From: Chara braunii | Taxonomy: Eukaryota; Streptophyta; Charophyceae; Charales; Characeae | Length of the DNA: 37,769 nucleotides | Assembly: GCA_003427395.1 (NCBI GenBank) | Contig: BFEA01000373.1 | Coordinates: forward strand, 211,467 to 249,235 | Direction of reading: 5' to 3' | Shown: one piece after another, positions 7,451-18,692 of the stretch | How positions within the stretch are numbered: position 1 is the stretch's first letter | How the letters are laid out: each line of letters opens with the position of its first letter | Translations under genes and position numbers: made by a program | The notes under the pieces: generated by a model | Database searches by the model: none | Seen by the model: the letters and a program-made list of their open reading frames with translations, nothing else | What the model was told of the DNA's origin: nothing

Positions 7451-9130
7451 GTTCCTCCTGACCCCATCGCCACTACCCCGCCCACCCTCTCTTCCCTCGT
7501 GATCTCGCCCTCTCATCGCCATCTCTCATCGCCATCACCCCGACCCGTCACTCCCCCCGGCGACTCCGCTCTTCCCGATCCCATCGTCGCCGCCCCATCT
7601 CTCCCTTACCCCGCTCCGTTCTCCGCGACCCCGTCCGCCCGCGGTCGCCCTTCCCTCGGTCACAAATTGTTTCTTCATCAGCCCCGCCGCCTCCTGCCTC
7701 CACCCTCTCTTCCCTCGCAATCTCTTTCTCTCTCCTCGCCATCACCCCGACCGTTATCCCCGCCCATCGCCATCACCCCAACCCCCCCCCTGCACCACGC
7801 CTCGTCCTCCCCGATCCCGTACACAACTCGCCCCTTTGACAGCTCCCCCCCGCCCTTTTTCCTACCCTCTTTCTCTCCCGGGACCCCGACTCCCGGGATT
7901 CTGATCACCCGCCCGCCCCTTATCATCCTTCCCTCCCGCTATTACCATCCCCGACCTCAATCCATCCCTGCGTCCAGATAGCTGGCTCATAGCCCCGACC
8001 CTGCGAATCCCTCCCTGACCTCGATCTGTCCCTGCCCCCCCGGGATCCAGATTGCTGGCTCATAACCTCGACCCTGCTAATCTCTCCCGCCCATCACCTC
8101 CTACCCGATCCGCCCCCCCCCCCGCGGCCACCCCTGACACCAAGCCCTCCAGCTTTGCTCCGGCCCTGCGCTCGCGACGCCCCGTCATCACCCCTGTCTT
8201 CCCCTGTCTCCCCCCGCACCCCGCCATCCCCCTGCGAGCCCGCACCCCTCCACCCTACCATCTTCTTCCGATCTCGTGCTCCTCCAACCCATTATCACCT
8301 CTCCAGGTCCCGTGCCCCTCCACCCCGCCCCATCATCAGAGGGATCCCGAGTGCTTGCTTCGTCCATCTATCGCCCCCCACATCTCCCTGATTCCCCCCA
8401 CGGCCACCCCTGACACCAAGTACGCCCCGGCATCATCCGTGTCCTCCCCCACACCCCGTCACCCCGCTCAACCACCTTCTTCCGACCTCGTGCCCCCCCC
8501 TCCCCCCGCGAGCCCGCACTTCCGGGCCCCTCCACCCCATCATCACCACCCCATCATCACCTCTCCCGGTCCCGTGCCCCTCCACCCCGCCCCATCATCA
8601 CTGGGATCCCGAGTGCTTGCTCCGGCCATCTATCGCCCCCCACATCTCCCCGATTGATCCCCCTTCATCGCCCTCTCCGCCCCATCGTCATCTCCCCCCA
8701 CCCCGGCCATTCATTGCCCACCTGATCCGCCTACCATACACATCCCCCCCCCGGACCCCGCAACCCCACTTCACCATCTTCTTCCATTCTTGTGCGCCTC
8801 CACCTCAGCATCATCTCTCCCGGCCCCATCATCATCTCTCCTGACCCCACGGGAGCTCGAGTGCTTGCTCCGGCCATTTATCACCCCCCTACATTTCCCC
8901 GATTGATCCCCCCGCCGACGCCCGGGCATCATCCCTGCCTTCCCCCTCACCCCGCCACCCCACTTCACCATCTTCTTCCGTTCTTGTGCCCCTCCACCCC
9001 AGCACTCGGGCTCCCAAGGGGTCAGGGAAGGGGATGAGCGCGAAGAGGGAGGGGGGGGGGGGGTGATCGCCCCCCCACATCTCCCCGATTGATCCCCCCC
9101 CATCATCGCCCCAGCCCGAGCCTAGTGACC
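7451..9130 (+). repeat. C-rich tandem array upstream of LINE ORF1
   Basis: About 1.7 kb of very C-rich DNA. Between 8041 and 9000, units of about 240-300 bp restart with GGGATCC or GGGAGCTC followed by GAGTGCTTGCTCCGGCCAT and end in CCCCATCATCA or similar (starts near 8041, 8341, 8608 and 8848). Each unit also holds CACCATCTTCTTCCG-like and GTGCCCCTCCACCCC words. The Pro-rich open frames (for example 8052-8657) are compositional. Placement just before ORF1 resembles monomeric 5' UTR promoter arrays of some LINEs (inference). Confidence 0.7.
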
Positions 9131-11252
9131 CTGGCCCCCCCCCCCCTCTTCGCGTTCATCCCCCTGACCAATGGGGAACACCAAGGGGGACAAGATGAAG
9201 GTCCGGCATCAGCGTGCCCACAGGAAAATGAATTTGATGCTTCTATACAGGGGGGTGGTGAGACATTACGCCCAGAATCGCCTGCTAGAAGACACAGGGA
9301 AGTCAAGGAGGTAAGGATGGATTTGGATCATGCCCAAATGTCGGGGATCGACGCCGGGGACCAAGCACAAGGGAGGGACAAGGAATCCTGTAGCGCTAGT
9401 TACACAGGAAACACACAAGGGAGGTACAAGGAATCTTGTGGTGACAGTCACGCAGGATCCTCTAACAATTCGATCCCCCACAGCCCACCCGCCTCGACTA
9501 GTTCGACCCCTCACAGCTTGCCTGCCAAATCCTGGGCAGAAAGAGTGAGGGGACCACTGGCCCAAGACACCATCACGATTCAACGCAGGAAGGAAGGGAT
9601 GAGCAAAGGGGAGGAGGGGGAATGAAAAATACCTGTGAGAAACCTAACAATTGTTGGGGCGTTCTTCCTGTCCCGCCTCCTGACCCCTCCGGAGAAAAAG
9701 ATCCTGCAGCAGGCCGGCAGAACGACAGTTGTCAGTGCACTCTCGAACTTGAAGGAAGTAGTTAGAACGAGGGACGCAATGTATACCGGGCATGCTAGCA
9801 ACTGGGCCTTCCATGACGATGCAGCCTTCAAATCTACGAACGACAAAGAGGACTGGATCAGAGAATGCGTAGCGGCCTTCAAAGGATCTCCGGCGAGCGC
9901 ACATGAAATGTTCTTGATCCAACCCGTGTCGGCCTCAGTTATCACAGTCCTGTGTGCTGCAGAGGATGACAAAAAAATCATGGATAACTGGAAGTCCCTC
10001 CGCTGTGATAGGTCAGAAGTCCGTATCTACCCCTGGGCCCCCCCGAAACCACAACGGCCAGAGGATCGCAGGGAGTAGATGATGAAGGAGCACTTCTGGG
10101 TGGAGTTCCGACACATCCCGATTGAGGTCCAGACAGCATTTGTCCAGGACTTCGCAGAGAAGTACGATGTGGTAGACCATCAACCCACTACCCCCCCATA
10201 TGGCTCGGAGAGACGACTACCTGATGATAGCCATCAATCTTCAAGACGAACATGTCTTCTCGATTGATGACGTTATTCCCTTTTGCGTAGGAGGGAAAGT
10301 ATACCGGATTCACACTGCGCACAAACTCAGACCGTGGTGTGTCAAATGCCAGGCCTATGGCCACCTGTATACAGACACAACATGTCCCCGTCACCCCTTA
10401 CGTACGGCCAAACCCACAGGGCGTCTTCGAAAGGATCCTTTTGAAGAAGCCAAATGGTGGACAGTCGACCCAAGCTACGAGGGATGGGTCTATATCGACT
10501 CACCAGGAGGGAACGATGGGAAAATCATCGGCTGGGTGTGGGAGGGACAAGGAGACCCAAAACCGGGATCACAGCCACCAGCGATATGGGTCCCGCCCAA
10601 GTCCCTGGAAACACATCTAAAGAACCCCCCCGCAATGACCGAAAAACATGAATCTTGGGTAGTGGTGGGAAGAAAAGAGAAGGCGAACCCTCATAATAAA
10701 TCACTGGAGGAAGATAGAGGGACAAGCATCGAGGGCAACCGCTTTGCATGTCTAGAAAATGGGAAGGAGAAGACGGGACTGGAACGCCAGGGTGGGCAGC
10801 AGGGGGAGGTGGTCCCTGAACAGGTAAGCAAAGACTCGATAACAGCCAGCCAGACTAAGGGAAGGGAGATAGTCCCCAAAGGAAACCCAGCCCAGGACAA
10901 CCCACAGGACACTCCAAGGCTGGAAAACACGGACAGGGACATGGCAATGGGGCACCACGAAGTAGTACCCAGGGAGGATGGCACGAACACGATAGAAGGG
11001 GATAGTGGATAGAAGACACCACCTCTGCAAAGCCACCAGGGGACACGGCTGGAGCAGCTGGCGAAGGATAAACAACAGTTGCAGCAAATGCAGCAGGCAC
11101 AACAAACACAGCAATCGCACACCCCACTGCCACAACAAACACAGCAACTGCACACCCCGCTGCCCGATGGGCCTGACCAGGAACAGCAACACTCCCCACC
11201 ACAACAAACCACGATTTTTGTTCGGACGCTTTTGGGGCACAGCAGATGGAGG
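9131..11252 (+). pseudogene. LINE ORF1: gag-like protein with CCHC zinc knuckle
   Basis: This is the RNA-binding ORF1 of the plus-strand LINE. Frame 2 runs from about 9131 (start uncertain; 9089 is the open limit) through a hydrophilic N-terminus with a 48-bp tandem duplication (KESC repeats near 9382-9455). A globular segment follows (9626-10195), probably the DUF4283-like part of plant LINE ORF1s. Then, after a shift in a C run near 10191-10197, frame 3 continues with IDDVIPFCVGGKVYRIH and the knuckle CVKCQAYGHLYTDTTC (CX2CX4HX6C, about 10341-10388). Downstream come SWVVVGRKEK, NRFACLENGKE and a Gln-rich stretch (11062-11210). In-frame stops: TGA 9623, TAG 10076, TAG 11010, each one C-to-T change from CGA or CAG. 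Inactive. Confidence 0.8.
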
Positions 11253-12160
11253 TAGACACAACCCCCCCTCCCCCGGATGTTGAGATGGAGGAACCCCCCC
11301 CAAGACCCAACAGACCCCAATGCCCCCCCGCACGAAATGAGTCTGGATCAGAAAATCCAGATTGTGGCAGATTGGGTACTCAAGCACCTCCAATCGGACT
11401 GTCCGCACGAAGGGGACGAGTATTGGGATAAGTCTTATGTGGAACTGGTAGGGCTCCTAAACAACAACCCCTCCTTAAGAACCGCCTTAACATCCGGCCC
11501 CCCTCCCCACTTAGCATGGGCACAGGCCTTTCAACGGATCATGGCTGTCGCCCGGAGCAGGTTCCACCCCCCCACACAGGAAGAGCATGGCCAGCCGGAG
11601 GCAAAGGGGGTAGAAACACCCGAGGAGGGACTGACCTCACGAGGACTCGAGCTACGGCAACTCATCGAATGGGGCCTCTTTGAGCTGCCACTCTCTAAGC
11701 TGAATGGAGTCCTCGTAATCCCCCTTGAAAAGCAGACGGAAAATGGGAGATAGGCCTTTCACCGATTGGGGAATATGGGGGTGTAACGCTGCAGGGATGG
11801 GAGTTCTCGCCTTAAGAAGGAAACAACAAGGAAAGTGACCGGGTCTTTAATAACCAAATGTCTGCCTTCATCCCCAAGCACTTTGCCCCAGGGGCCAGAG
11901 CGGGCATGAGATTTGACATGAGGTCTGGAGGCGGTGAGGAGCAGATGGCGAGGAATGACCTCTACCTGCTCTTTGAGCCCAACAAATCATCCGACCTGGG
12001 TTGGTACAGCCACAATGCCCTCCTGGACCTGCAATGCGCAAAAATAAAAGCTAGCGAATATTGGTCCGAGGATGACATATGTAAGTGCCTATGCCGGATA
12101 GTGCGGAAGAAAATTTTACATTTGGACATATGGGATATCAGGCAATTGCATCCACTATGA
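11246..12160 (+). pseudogene. downstream part of LINE ORF1, unknown domain
   Basis: After a Pro-rich piece in frame 2 (MEVDTTPPPPDVEMEEPPPR, about 11246-11305) the reading returns to frame 3 at C runs. It encodes about 150 residues beginning MSLDQKIQIVADWVLKHL and ending near 11753. A further frame-2 segment at 11858-12160 (MSAFIPKHFAPGARAGMRFD...) may belong to the same protein after another frameshift. I recognise no domain. The composition is globular rather than repeat-like, and it precedes ORF2 by about 140 bp, so it is most likely the C-terminal half of ORF1. The split into one or two proteins is not resolvable. Confidence 0.5.
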
Positions 12161-12297
12161 CATAAGGGGGGCATACACTATACAACGGACGGCCCAAAAT
12201 ACATTATACGGTGGGGGCAGACGCTAAGCAATGGATGACCTAGATACATTGTACTGTAGGAGCGTGGCATAGAAAAAAATGCGTTGACTCGGCCAAC
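12161..12297 (+). other. inter-ORF spacer of the LINE
   Basis: Short stretch between ORF1 and the first ATG of ORF2, with two similar words (ATACATTATACGGTGGGGGC and ATACATTGTACTGTAGGAGC). No frame continues through it. Confidence 0.5.
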
Positions 12298-15200
12298 ATG
12301 GACTTGCGATCCCTTAATGTCAATGGCCTGGCGTTGAGCAAACCAGAAAAACGTCAAGCCATTTGGGACCAACTGAGAGGAATAGGAGGCAGGCGATGGT
12401 CGGACGTGATCTGCATACAAGAAACTCACCTACTAGACCATCCAGATCATCACAGAGCCCACAAACCAGTCTGGCCTCGCACAACCATAAGATCCCATGC
12501 GCCAAGACCTGGATCAGCAAGGGTGGCAATTTGGATCCCCCCTGACTCAAGGTTCCAACCGGTTCACTGGGTGGTGGACAAAGTGGAAGGGCGATGGGCT
12601 CTTGGGGAAAATGGGTAGACAAGTCCCGGAAGGTATCCCTCTAATCATAGCAGGGGACTTCAACGCGACCCCTGATAAGAGCCTGGACAGATGGAATCCC
12701 CAGGAATCGCCCTCCTTTGCGGCGCTAGAGGACGAGCGAATGGTAGCTGACCTCTGTGAGACTCTTTCTGTCTTCGACACATTCCAACGTCTATACCCCC
12801 AAGCAAGGACATTCACGTGCCTTAGGGACAACAATCCAGCTCGACTTTCCAAATCCTGAATTGATCTCATCCTTTTGTCCAATGACCTGGAGGGAGCCCT
12901 GCGATGGTCTATGATCCTCCCACACAGCCCGCACCCGGGGCTGGACCACAAAACGTGCGGGGTAGTACTAACAATGAGAAAAAGGCCGGACCAAGGGCTA
13001 GGTTTTTCCAAACTTAACACCTCCCTGCTTAAGGATTTATCATTCTCTCAAATGGTTCAACATAAATGAGAATTTTGGCGCCCGCAAAAATACCTATTTG
13101 AGTCCTACCTTGTCTGGTTCAACAATGGTCTTGTATTTCTCGCCAGGAAATGCAAGGAATTCTCTAAAGCTAAAGCATCCATGCGACAACAACTTGAAAT
13201 GACCACACACAATGAACTATTAGCCCTGGAGAAGCAGACATAGTCACAACATCTAACCTCCGCGCAGGAATCACTGCATCTCATAGACGCTATCCAAAAT
13301 ATTAAAGACCGACTCCTACAATATGCTTTGCATAGATGGCAAGGAATCAGAATCAGAGGGAAGATGGCTAAACTCACTCACGAGGCCTCCATGGACACTC
13401 ACTTCTTCTCCATGGCTACCGCACAAGCACGACGGACGGTTATCGAAGCATTTTTTGATCCAGAAGACAACAATGTCATTGCCACTGACACAGCTCACTG
13501 CACACTAATCACTAGGAAGTTCTTAAAACAGCTATACTCCTCCCAAGTCCTATCATCGTACGGGGAAGAAAGAATTCGGGAAATAAAGGACTTCTTGCTC
13601 CCAATGGACCGACACATCTCTGCTCGTCAGCGAGACAAACTGGAGGTAGAGCTGACAAAAGAAGAAATTTGGACAAGACTCCTTCAAATGAAGGAGGAAA
13701 AGACCCCTGGTATTGACGGCTTCCCCAAAGAATTTTGGGAAACCTTGTGGACAGATCTTAGAACCGATCTGTGGGAATACTACCAAAAGGTATGGGAGGC
13801 CGGGGAAATGGGGGAGACTGTAGGGAAATGAGTGTTCTTTGTCATATATAAAAAAGGCGACAAAATGAACATTAGAAACTACAGACCTATTACGCTGCTG
13901 ACCGTGGTATATAAAATGTTTTCTAAAGCATTAGCTAACCGTATGGCGATATTATTAGAGGAGGTCATTCACCCAGCCCAAACAGGGTTCATGTCCGACA
14001 GGAATATTCAGGAAAACATCCTGCTTGTCAACGACGTGGTCCTATTCGCGCGCCGGAAACAGGCAAACGTGGCTATTATCTTGATAGATTTCGAAAAAGT
14101 CTATGACCATGTGGACTGGGAGTTTCTGGATATGTGTTTGGAAAGAATGAACTTCGGACCTACCTTCCAGCGCTTGGTCAAGATCCTCCATAATAATGCC
14201 ATAACCTGTGTTCAGGTTAATGGGTCAGTGACACCTCCATTTGAACTCCAACGGTCAGTAAGACAAGGGGACCCTATTGCCCCCTATCTCTTCTTGGTAA
14301 TAATGGAAGCTCTGTCAGCATCCCTGCGACAGAACAAAGACCTCACACGTATTAAAATATTGAATATCTCGGAATAGGCAATACATATCTGCTCCTTGTT
14401 TGTTGATGACCTTACCATAATGGTAGAAGCGACTGAGGCCAACATGGAAGAAATCCAGCACCTCATGAATAAATTTTACCGCCTGTCGGATATGACAGTA
14501 AATTGGGGACAAAAGACTACGGGATGGTTGACGCACCACCAAGGAGGCAGACCCCCTGAAAACCCGAGAATCACACGACTCCCCCCCGATGACCCCCTAA
14601 GAATTCTAGGGGCGCTGATCACGGCCAGAGGAAGGCCAGCATCGAATGACAACTGGCTGATCGGACCAGCACAAATCAAATTGGAAAAATGGAACAATGT
14701 TTTTTTTTTATAATATGTTAGTAAGAAGTGCACTTTATACATTGCTGTGGAGTTTGCTTGAAATGGCCTTATGGTTTTCTTATAAATTGAGGTGAAAAAT
14801 GAGGGCTCGGTTAACCGGCTCTCACCAACGCACAAGCGGTTAACGGGAGGAGAGCACTTGTCATTACCAATGTGATCCTGGCCACACTCTCGTACAAGGC
14901 CATCCTATGGCCTATGAGTAACGGGGGGCTCAAAGCACTGAAACAACAGCTGGCAGCCTTCCTGTGGAGGGGCAATAGTAACACCCCCCATGCCATAAGC
15001 CGCGTTGCGTGGAACTCGGTGATCCAGCCTAAGAACAAAGGCGGTCTAAGTATTGTGGACCCGGACACACAATTCCAGGCTCTCTCGATTCGCTGGCTTC
15101 AGCTTATCATCTTCTCACTGTCTTCCCCATGGGTCTCTTTTGCCCTGGCACAAATCATGGACCTCGCCCCTAAATCTCCACCGGAAATCGACCCCCGCAT

Positions 15201-16819
15201 ATGGTTGGAAGATAGATACTGGAGGATACCGAGGAAGTACAGAAACGGGGATCCTACAGACAAATACTGGGCACGCCTTATACGAACATGCAGGAGACCC
15301 CCCCCCCCCAAACCGGCCGATTCCAGAGAGGTGGGAAGAAATATTCAGGCAGCCCCTATTCGGCAACCGCCTAATAACGGACTCCGAAGGGTGTGTGCGG
15401 TGCGCGTCGGACTCACCATGGAAAGGTTGGGTGAAATGCGGGGTACAAAGGGTTGGGGACCTGTGGGACGCAGAGGCAAGAAATTGGAAGTGCGCAGAGA
15501 GGTTACGAACAACACTACGCTATTGCCACCTCACCGAAAGGGCCCTGACTAAGTTGATTGATAGCTTCCCCCTCCAGTGGTACGCCACTCTTAGAAAAGG
15601 TCCCTGCATAAAGGAAGATGACTGGGTAGGGCTGCCTGACCACGAGCAGGAGGTGGGGTACGTGCACCTCGCGGACCAGGCACATGTGTTAATCGAAGTC
15701 TTTTTCATTCTTAAAGATGATAGACTGCGTTGTAATCATCAGCCCTTCATATGGAAGGAGTTGAGGGATGTCTATCGCATTAGGGTCATTGATGAGGGAG
15801 GCCACCAGAGGGCATATAGCCCAATGACTCCAATCGAGGACCTCCCCTTGGACCCTGACAGGTGGCAATGGACCGTGAACACCCCACCCAGGAAGGGAGA
15901 GGCAAAAACACAGACACTACGCAATTTGAAGTCTAAATCCGTTTATCGCATGCTCAGACCCAAATGTAGATTACGTGACCGCGTAGAGGAGAGATGGTAT
16001 CGCCACCTCAATATAGACCACAAACTACTGAAACCTATCCGGTGGTTTGCACACTACAACAAAAGACCTGCCAAGATCTCCGCACTCCAGTGGAAAATAG
16101 AGCATAGGGACTACCAATGATTGGTTGATTGACCATACCCGCCTGGAACAACAGGGGAAAACACTACCGAGGTGCCACCAATGTCTCCTGAGTTATCCGG
16201 GGAGGAGGAGGGTTGAGACCATCGAACATATATTCCTCCAATGTCTCGCATCAGTATTGTTATGGAGAAGCTGGGACAGGATCTGGCGTCATATTGTCCT
16301 CGGCACGGTCTGGCTATGGGACTGGAGGGCCCTTCTCTTGGGATATTACCCTTCAATCCAGGGACAGACATTTGAGGAAAATATGTTCAGCCTAGGCAGA
16401 CGGAGTGTCCTGTGGACTATATGGTGTATAAGGTGTTGCCGTGAGATAGAAAGGGCGAGGCCATGGAGCAGATTCGAAGATTGGTCCAACACGAGATAGC
16501 GGCCCAATGCAAGACAGCTAAGGAAAAGCTCGACCTGATGAATACCTGGGGGGATATGAATAGGATAATCTCTACATTCAGCAAAAATTGGCTAGGTGGA
16601 GAGAGGGAGGGTTGGGTGGCCGAAGTGAAATGGACCGGCCGCCAACCTGAAAGGGAATCGCAGGGAGAACCCTAGACAGAGATAGTACGAGACTTCCAGT
16701 TGATGTTTCACGACTGGACCACGATTGATCCCGGCACCCCGCTAAAACCTGCTCAGGACTTCGCAGACCCTTTCCCACCCCACCAGCTAGCATTGGAAGA
16801 AATACTACCAGTTGCATGA
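12298..16819 (+). pseudogene. LINE ORF2: APE endonuclease, RT, zinc-binding end
   Basis: Polyprotein for target-primed reverse transcription. It starts at ATG 12298 with endonuclease motifs LNVNGL and ICIQETHL (frame 1). A shift near 12600 leads to IIAGDFNATPD and, with a stop replacing the expected Arg, IDLIL (frame 2). The RT lies at about 13680-14470: KTPGIDGFP, YKKGDKMNIRNYRPITLL, HPAQTGFMSDRNIQENIL, IDFEKVYDHVDW (motif A), RQGDPIAPYLF (motif B), FVDDLTIM (motif C). The C-terminal RT region is in frame 1 (14821-15300), frame 2 from a C run at 15298 to 16120, then frame 3 with the zinc-binding ETIEHIFLQC at about 16215-16245. Frame-2 ends continue to TGA 16817. In-frame stops: TGA 12857, TGA 13067, TAG 13241, TGA 13829, TAG 14375, TAG 16673. 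An AT-rich insert lies at about 14700-14805. Inactive, but catalytic residues remain visible. Confidence 0.9.
14700..14806. other. AT-rich insert within LINE ORF2
   Basis: About 105 bp beginning with a T run interrupts ORF2 between the KLEKWNN segment and the segment TNAQAVNGRRALVITNVILA. Its composition is clearly more AT-rich than the surrounding LINE. No clear target duplication seen. Confidence 0.5.
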
Positions 16820-17141
16820 GATCCGGTTTCTAGCAATATCAATAAACAGAGTAGCTGATAGGGGCTTTGGATGGCTCCCAACACGTATCACTTCAAAAGG
16901 GGCGAGTAGTCAGCCATTCCAGCTAATTTAGCTACCTGGTGTCCTGCCTACTCAGCTGCTCTGCTTACCTCTGGTTTTCTGCTCATTTGGTTATCCTTGC
17001 CTATCTTTGTTCACTCCTGTTTTTCCCTGCTTATCCCTGTCCCCTTCAGTGCATTCTCAGTCAGGAAGATTTTGGAAGAGTAGACGGGGTATATGGACGT
17101 TGGGCCTGGTGAGAGAGTTTGGAAGAGTAGATGGGGTAAGG
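16820..17141 (+). other. 3' flank of the LINE
   Basis: Follows the last ORF2 stop. An AATAAA hexamer (in CAATATCAATAAACAG, about 16835-16850) could be its polyadenylation signal, but no A-tail follows closely. The region 16930-17050 is CT-rich with CTGCTTATCC and TTGCCTATC-like words. A 37-bp imperfect tandem repeat begins at 17073 (TTTGGAAGAGTAGACGGGGT) and 17110. Confidence 0.45.
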
Positions 17142-17460
17142 GACGCAGGGCCCGGTTTCCAGTACAATACTGGTTTATAAAGGGAGATTTATGGGACGCT
17201 GGACCCGGTTTCCAGCAGGCGATGCCTGATTTCCCTTGTTATTCCTCGATAATCTTAGTCCCTTTGGCCTGCTCAGTCATTGTGGTACATGGGTCACGGG
17301 ACGCAGTGAGGACAGCTGATGGAGGGCAGAAGTTAGGGGAGGGAGGGAGATTCCACTGGTGCCCCCTGGTGGTTCTCCCTCCAGTACCCGACGGTGTTGC
17401 GGGTTAGGTGTGAAGGGTTAAGTTAGAATTGGATGCTGGTCCTGGTTTCCAGCCTAAGGG
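17142..17460 (+). repeat. cluster of SINE-like heads
   Basis: Several partial heads of the A-tailed family follow one another: GGGACGCAGGGCCCGG at 17142, GGGACGCTGGACCCGG at 17193 (hairpin 17198-17216), and a diverged GGATGCTGGTCCTGG near 17432. The middle and 3' parts of the element are not clear between them. This suggests head-to-tail accumulation or tandem duplication of the 5' region. Confidence 0.55.
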
Positions 17461-17487
17461 CATCTCTCTCAAAGATGTATTGTTTTG

Positions 17488-17665
17488 TATTGTTTTGAAC
17501 AGATGTATTCATGGGACGTTGGGTCCGGTTCCCAGCAGGTGAGGATCCCCACCAATAGACGGAGCGGCCCACCAGGCAAAACCTCAATCCCAGTGGTTCT
17601 CTTACCACCACCAGGATAATGGCTTTGTATATGAGTCTTTAAAAAAAAAAAAAAAAAAAAAAAAA
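17488..17665 (+). mobile_element. SINE-like family copy, head to A-tail
   Basis: Begins near ACAGATGTATTCATGGGACG, folds a head hairpin GTTGGG/CCCAGC (17518-17536), then CCCCACCAATAGACGGAGC, GTGGTTCTCTTACCACCACC and GATAATGGC, ending in a ~25-nt A-tail at 17641-17665. One of the most complete copies. A T run (17671-17688) starts six bases later and may be the tail of an oppositely oriented insertion. Confidence 0.7.
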
Positions 17666-17699
17666 CTCCATTTTTTTTTTTTTTTTTTATTTTCAAGCA

Positions 17700-18692
17700 C
17701 TTTTACTACCGCAGTATATAGGATACCATGACTTGGATTATCGAATAATATCGCCTAAATTGCTCAGCATTTGTTTGGGAACTATGTTTAATATTCGAAA
17801 GGTGTACTATTTTTCAAGTGCACATTGTTTAAAATTGAAAGAGTTTCGAGTTTTTTCTCCCATGTATTTAACATAACCGATTAATATTATAAACATTTTC
17901 AACTAGCAGGTGATAAATGTGTGGGAAAAGACATCAAATAAGCATTTTGGTTTTATTTTTCTTTTGATTTATAAGCAATTTTGTTAATATATTATGAAAC
18001 CTATCTCCTTTTGGTAATATAATAAGATTGTCAATGCGATTTACATCTGTCAATCTGTTTTTTTTGCCACAAGTAGCAACACCNNNNNNNNNNNNNNNNN
18101 NNNNNNNNNNNNNNNNNNNNNNNNNNNNNNNNNNNNNNNNNNNNNNNNNNNNNNNNNNNNNNNNNNNNNNNNNNNNNNNNNNNNNNNNNNNNNNNNNNNN
18201 NNNNNNNNNNNNNNNNNNNNNNNNNNNNNNNNNNNNTTTTTTTTGCCACACGTAGCAACCCCCCCCCCCCCCCCCCCCCCCAAGACTTGAAAACATTTAA
18301 TGCATATTCATTTTCAAAGTGTAAATGTGCACGATTTTTTTTTTTTCCCTCTCTTTTTCTTGCTTTGCATACGAAATTGAGAACCCTATCGTATTTCTAC
18401 GAATTTGTCACAATAAATACACCGCAAATGCAATAAACAACTGAATATTTATCCACATGCGAATAAAATGTGTCACCGTTGCTTCATGTCTACTACTTAG
18501 CAACTTTAAGTTATCATCTTTAAATAAATATCAATGCTCATACTCTCACATTTCCCTACTCTCATATTACCTGCGGCTCCTATTTATTGCATTCATGATG
18601 GGAATCCACATGGTCGCATCGTTTGAGCCGTCCAACATGCACGTCGGGCTAGGTGGAACAGTCATGCTTTGAAAATTGGTTACGAAAGCAGA
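17700..18692. other. start of AT-rich island with assembly gap
   Basis: Base composition changes abruptly to AT-rich. No gene supported at 17700-18083. After the gap there is a C run (18260-18281) and a T run (18337-18347). Open frames crossing the gap are artefacts of unknown bases. Confidence 0.6.
18084..18236. other. assembly gap (153 N)
   Basis: Run of N. Both edges carry the same motif after a T run, GCCACAAGTAGCAAC on the left and GCCACACGTAGCAAC on the right, so the gap probably lies inside a short tandem repeat. Confidence 0.95.

Noticed and set aside
7499-8844. Long Pro-rich frames (for example 201 codons at 8052-8657)
   Set aside because: C-rich tandem DNA gives Pro/Ser/His frames without stops. 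No domain, and the frame is not kept across units.
10691-11408. Cys/Val-rich minus-strand frames of about 200 codons
   Set aside because: Antisense shadow of the Gln-rich part of LINE ORF1 (CAA/CAG runs read as TTG/CTG and shifted Cys codons).
18028-18296. Open frames across the gap
   Set aside because: Created by unknown bases and the C and T runs beside them.
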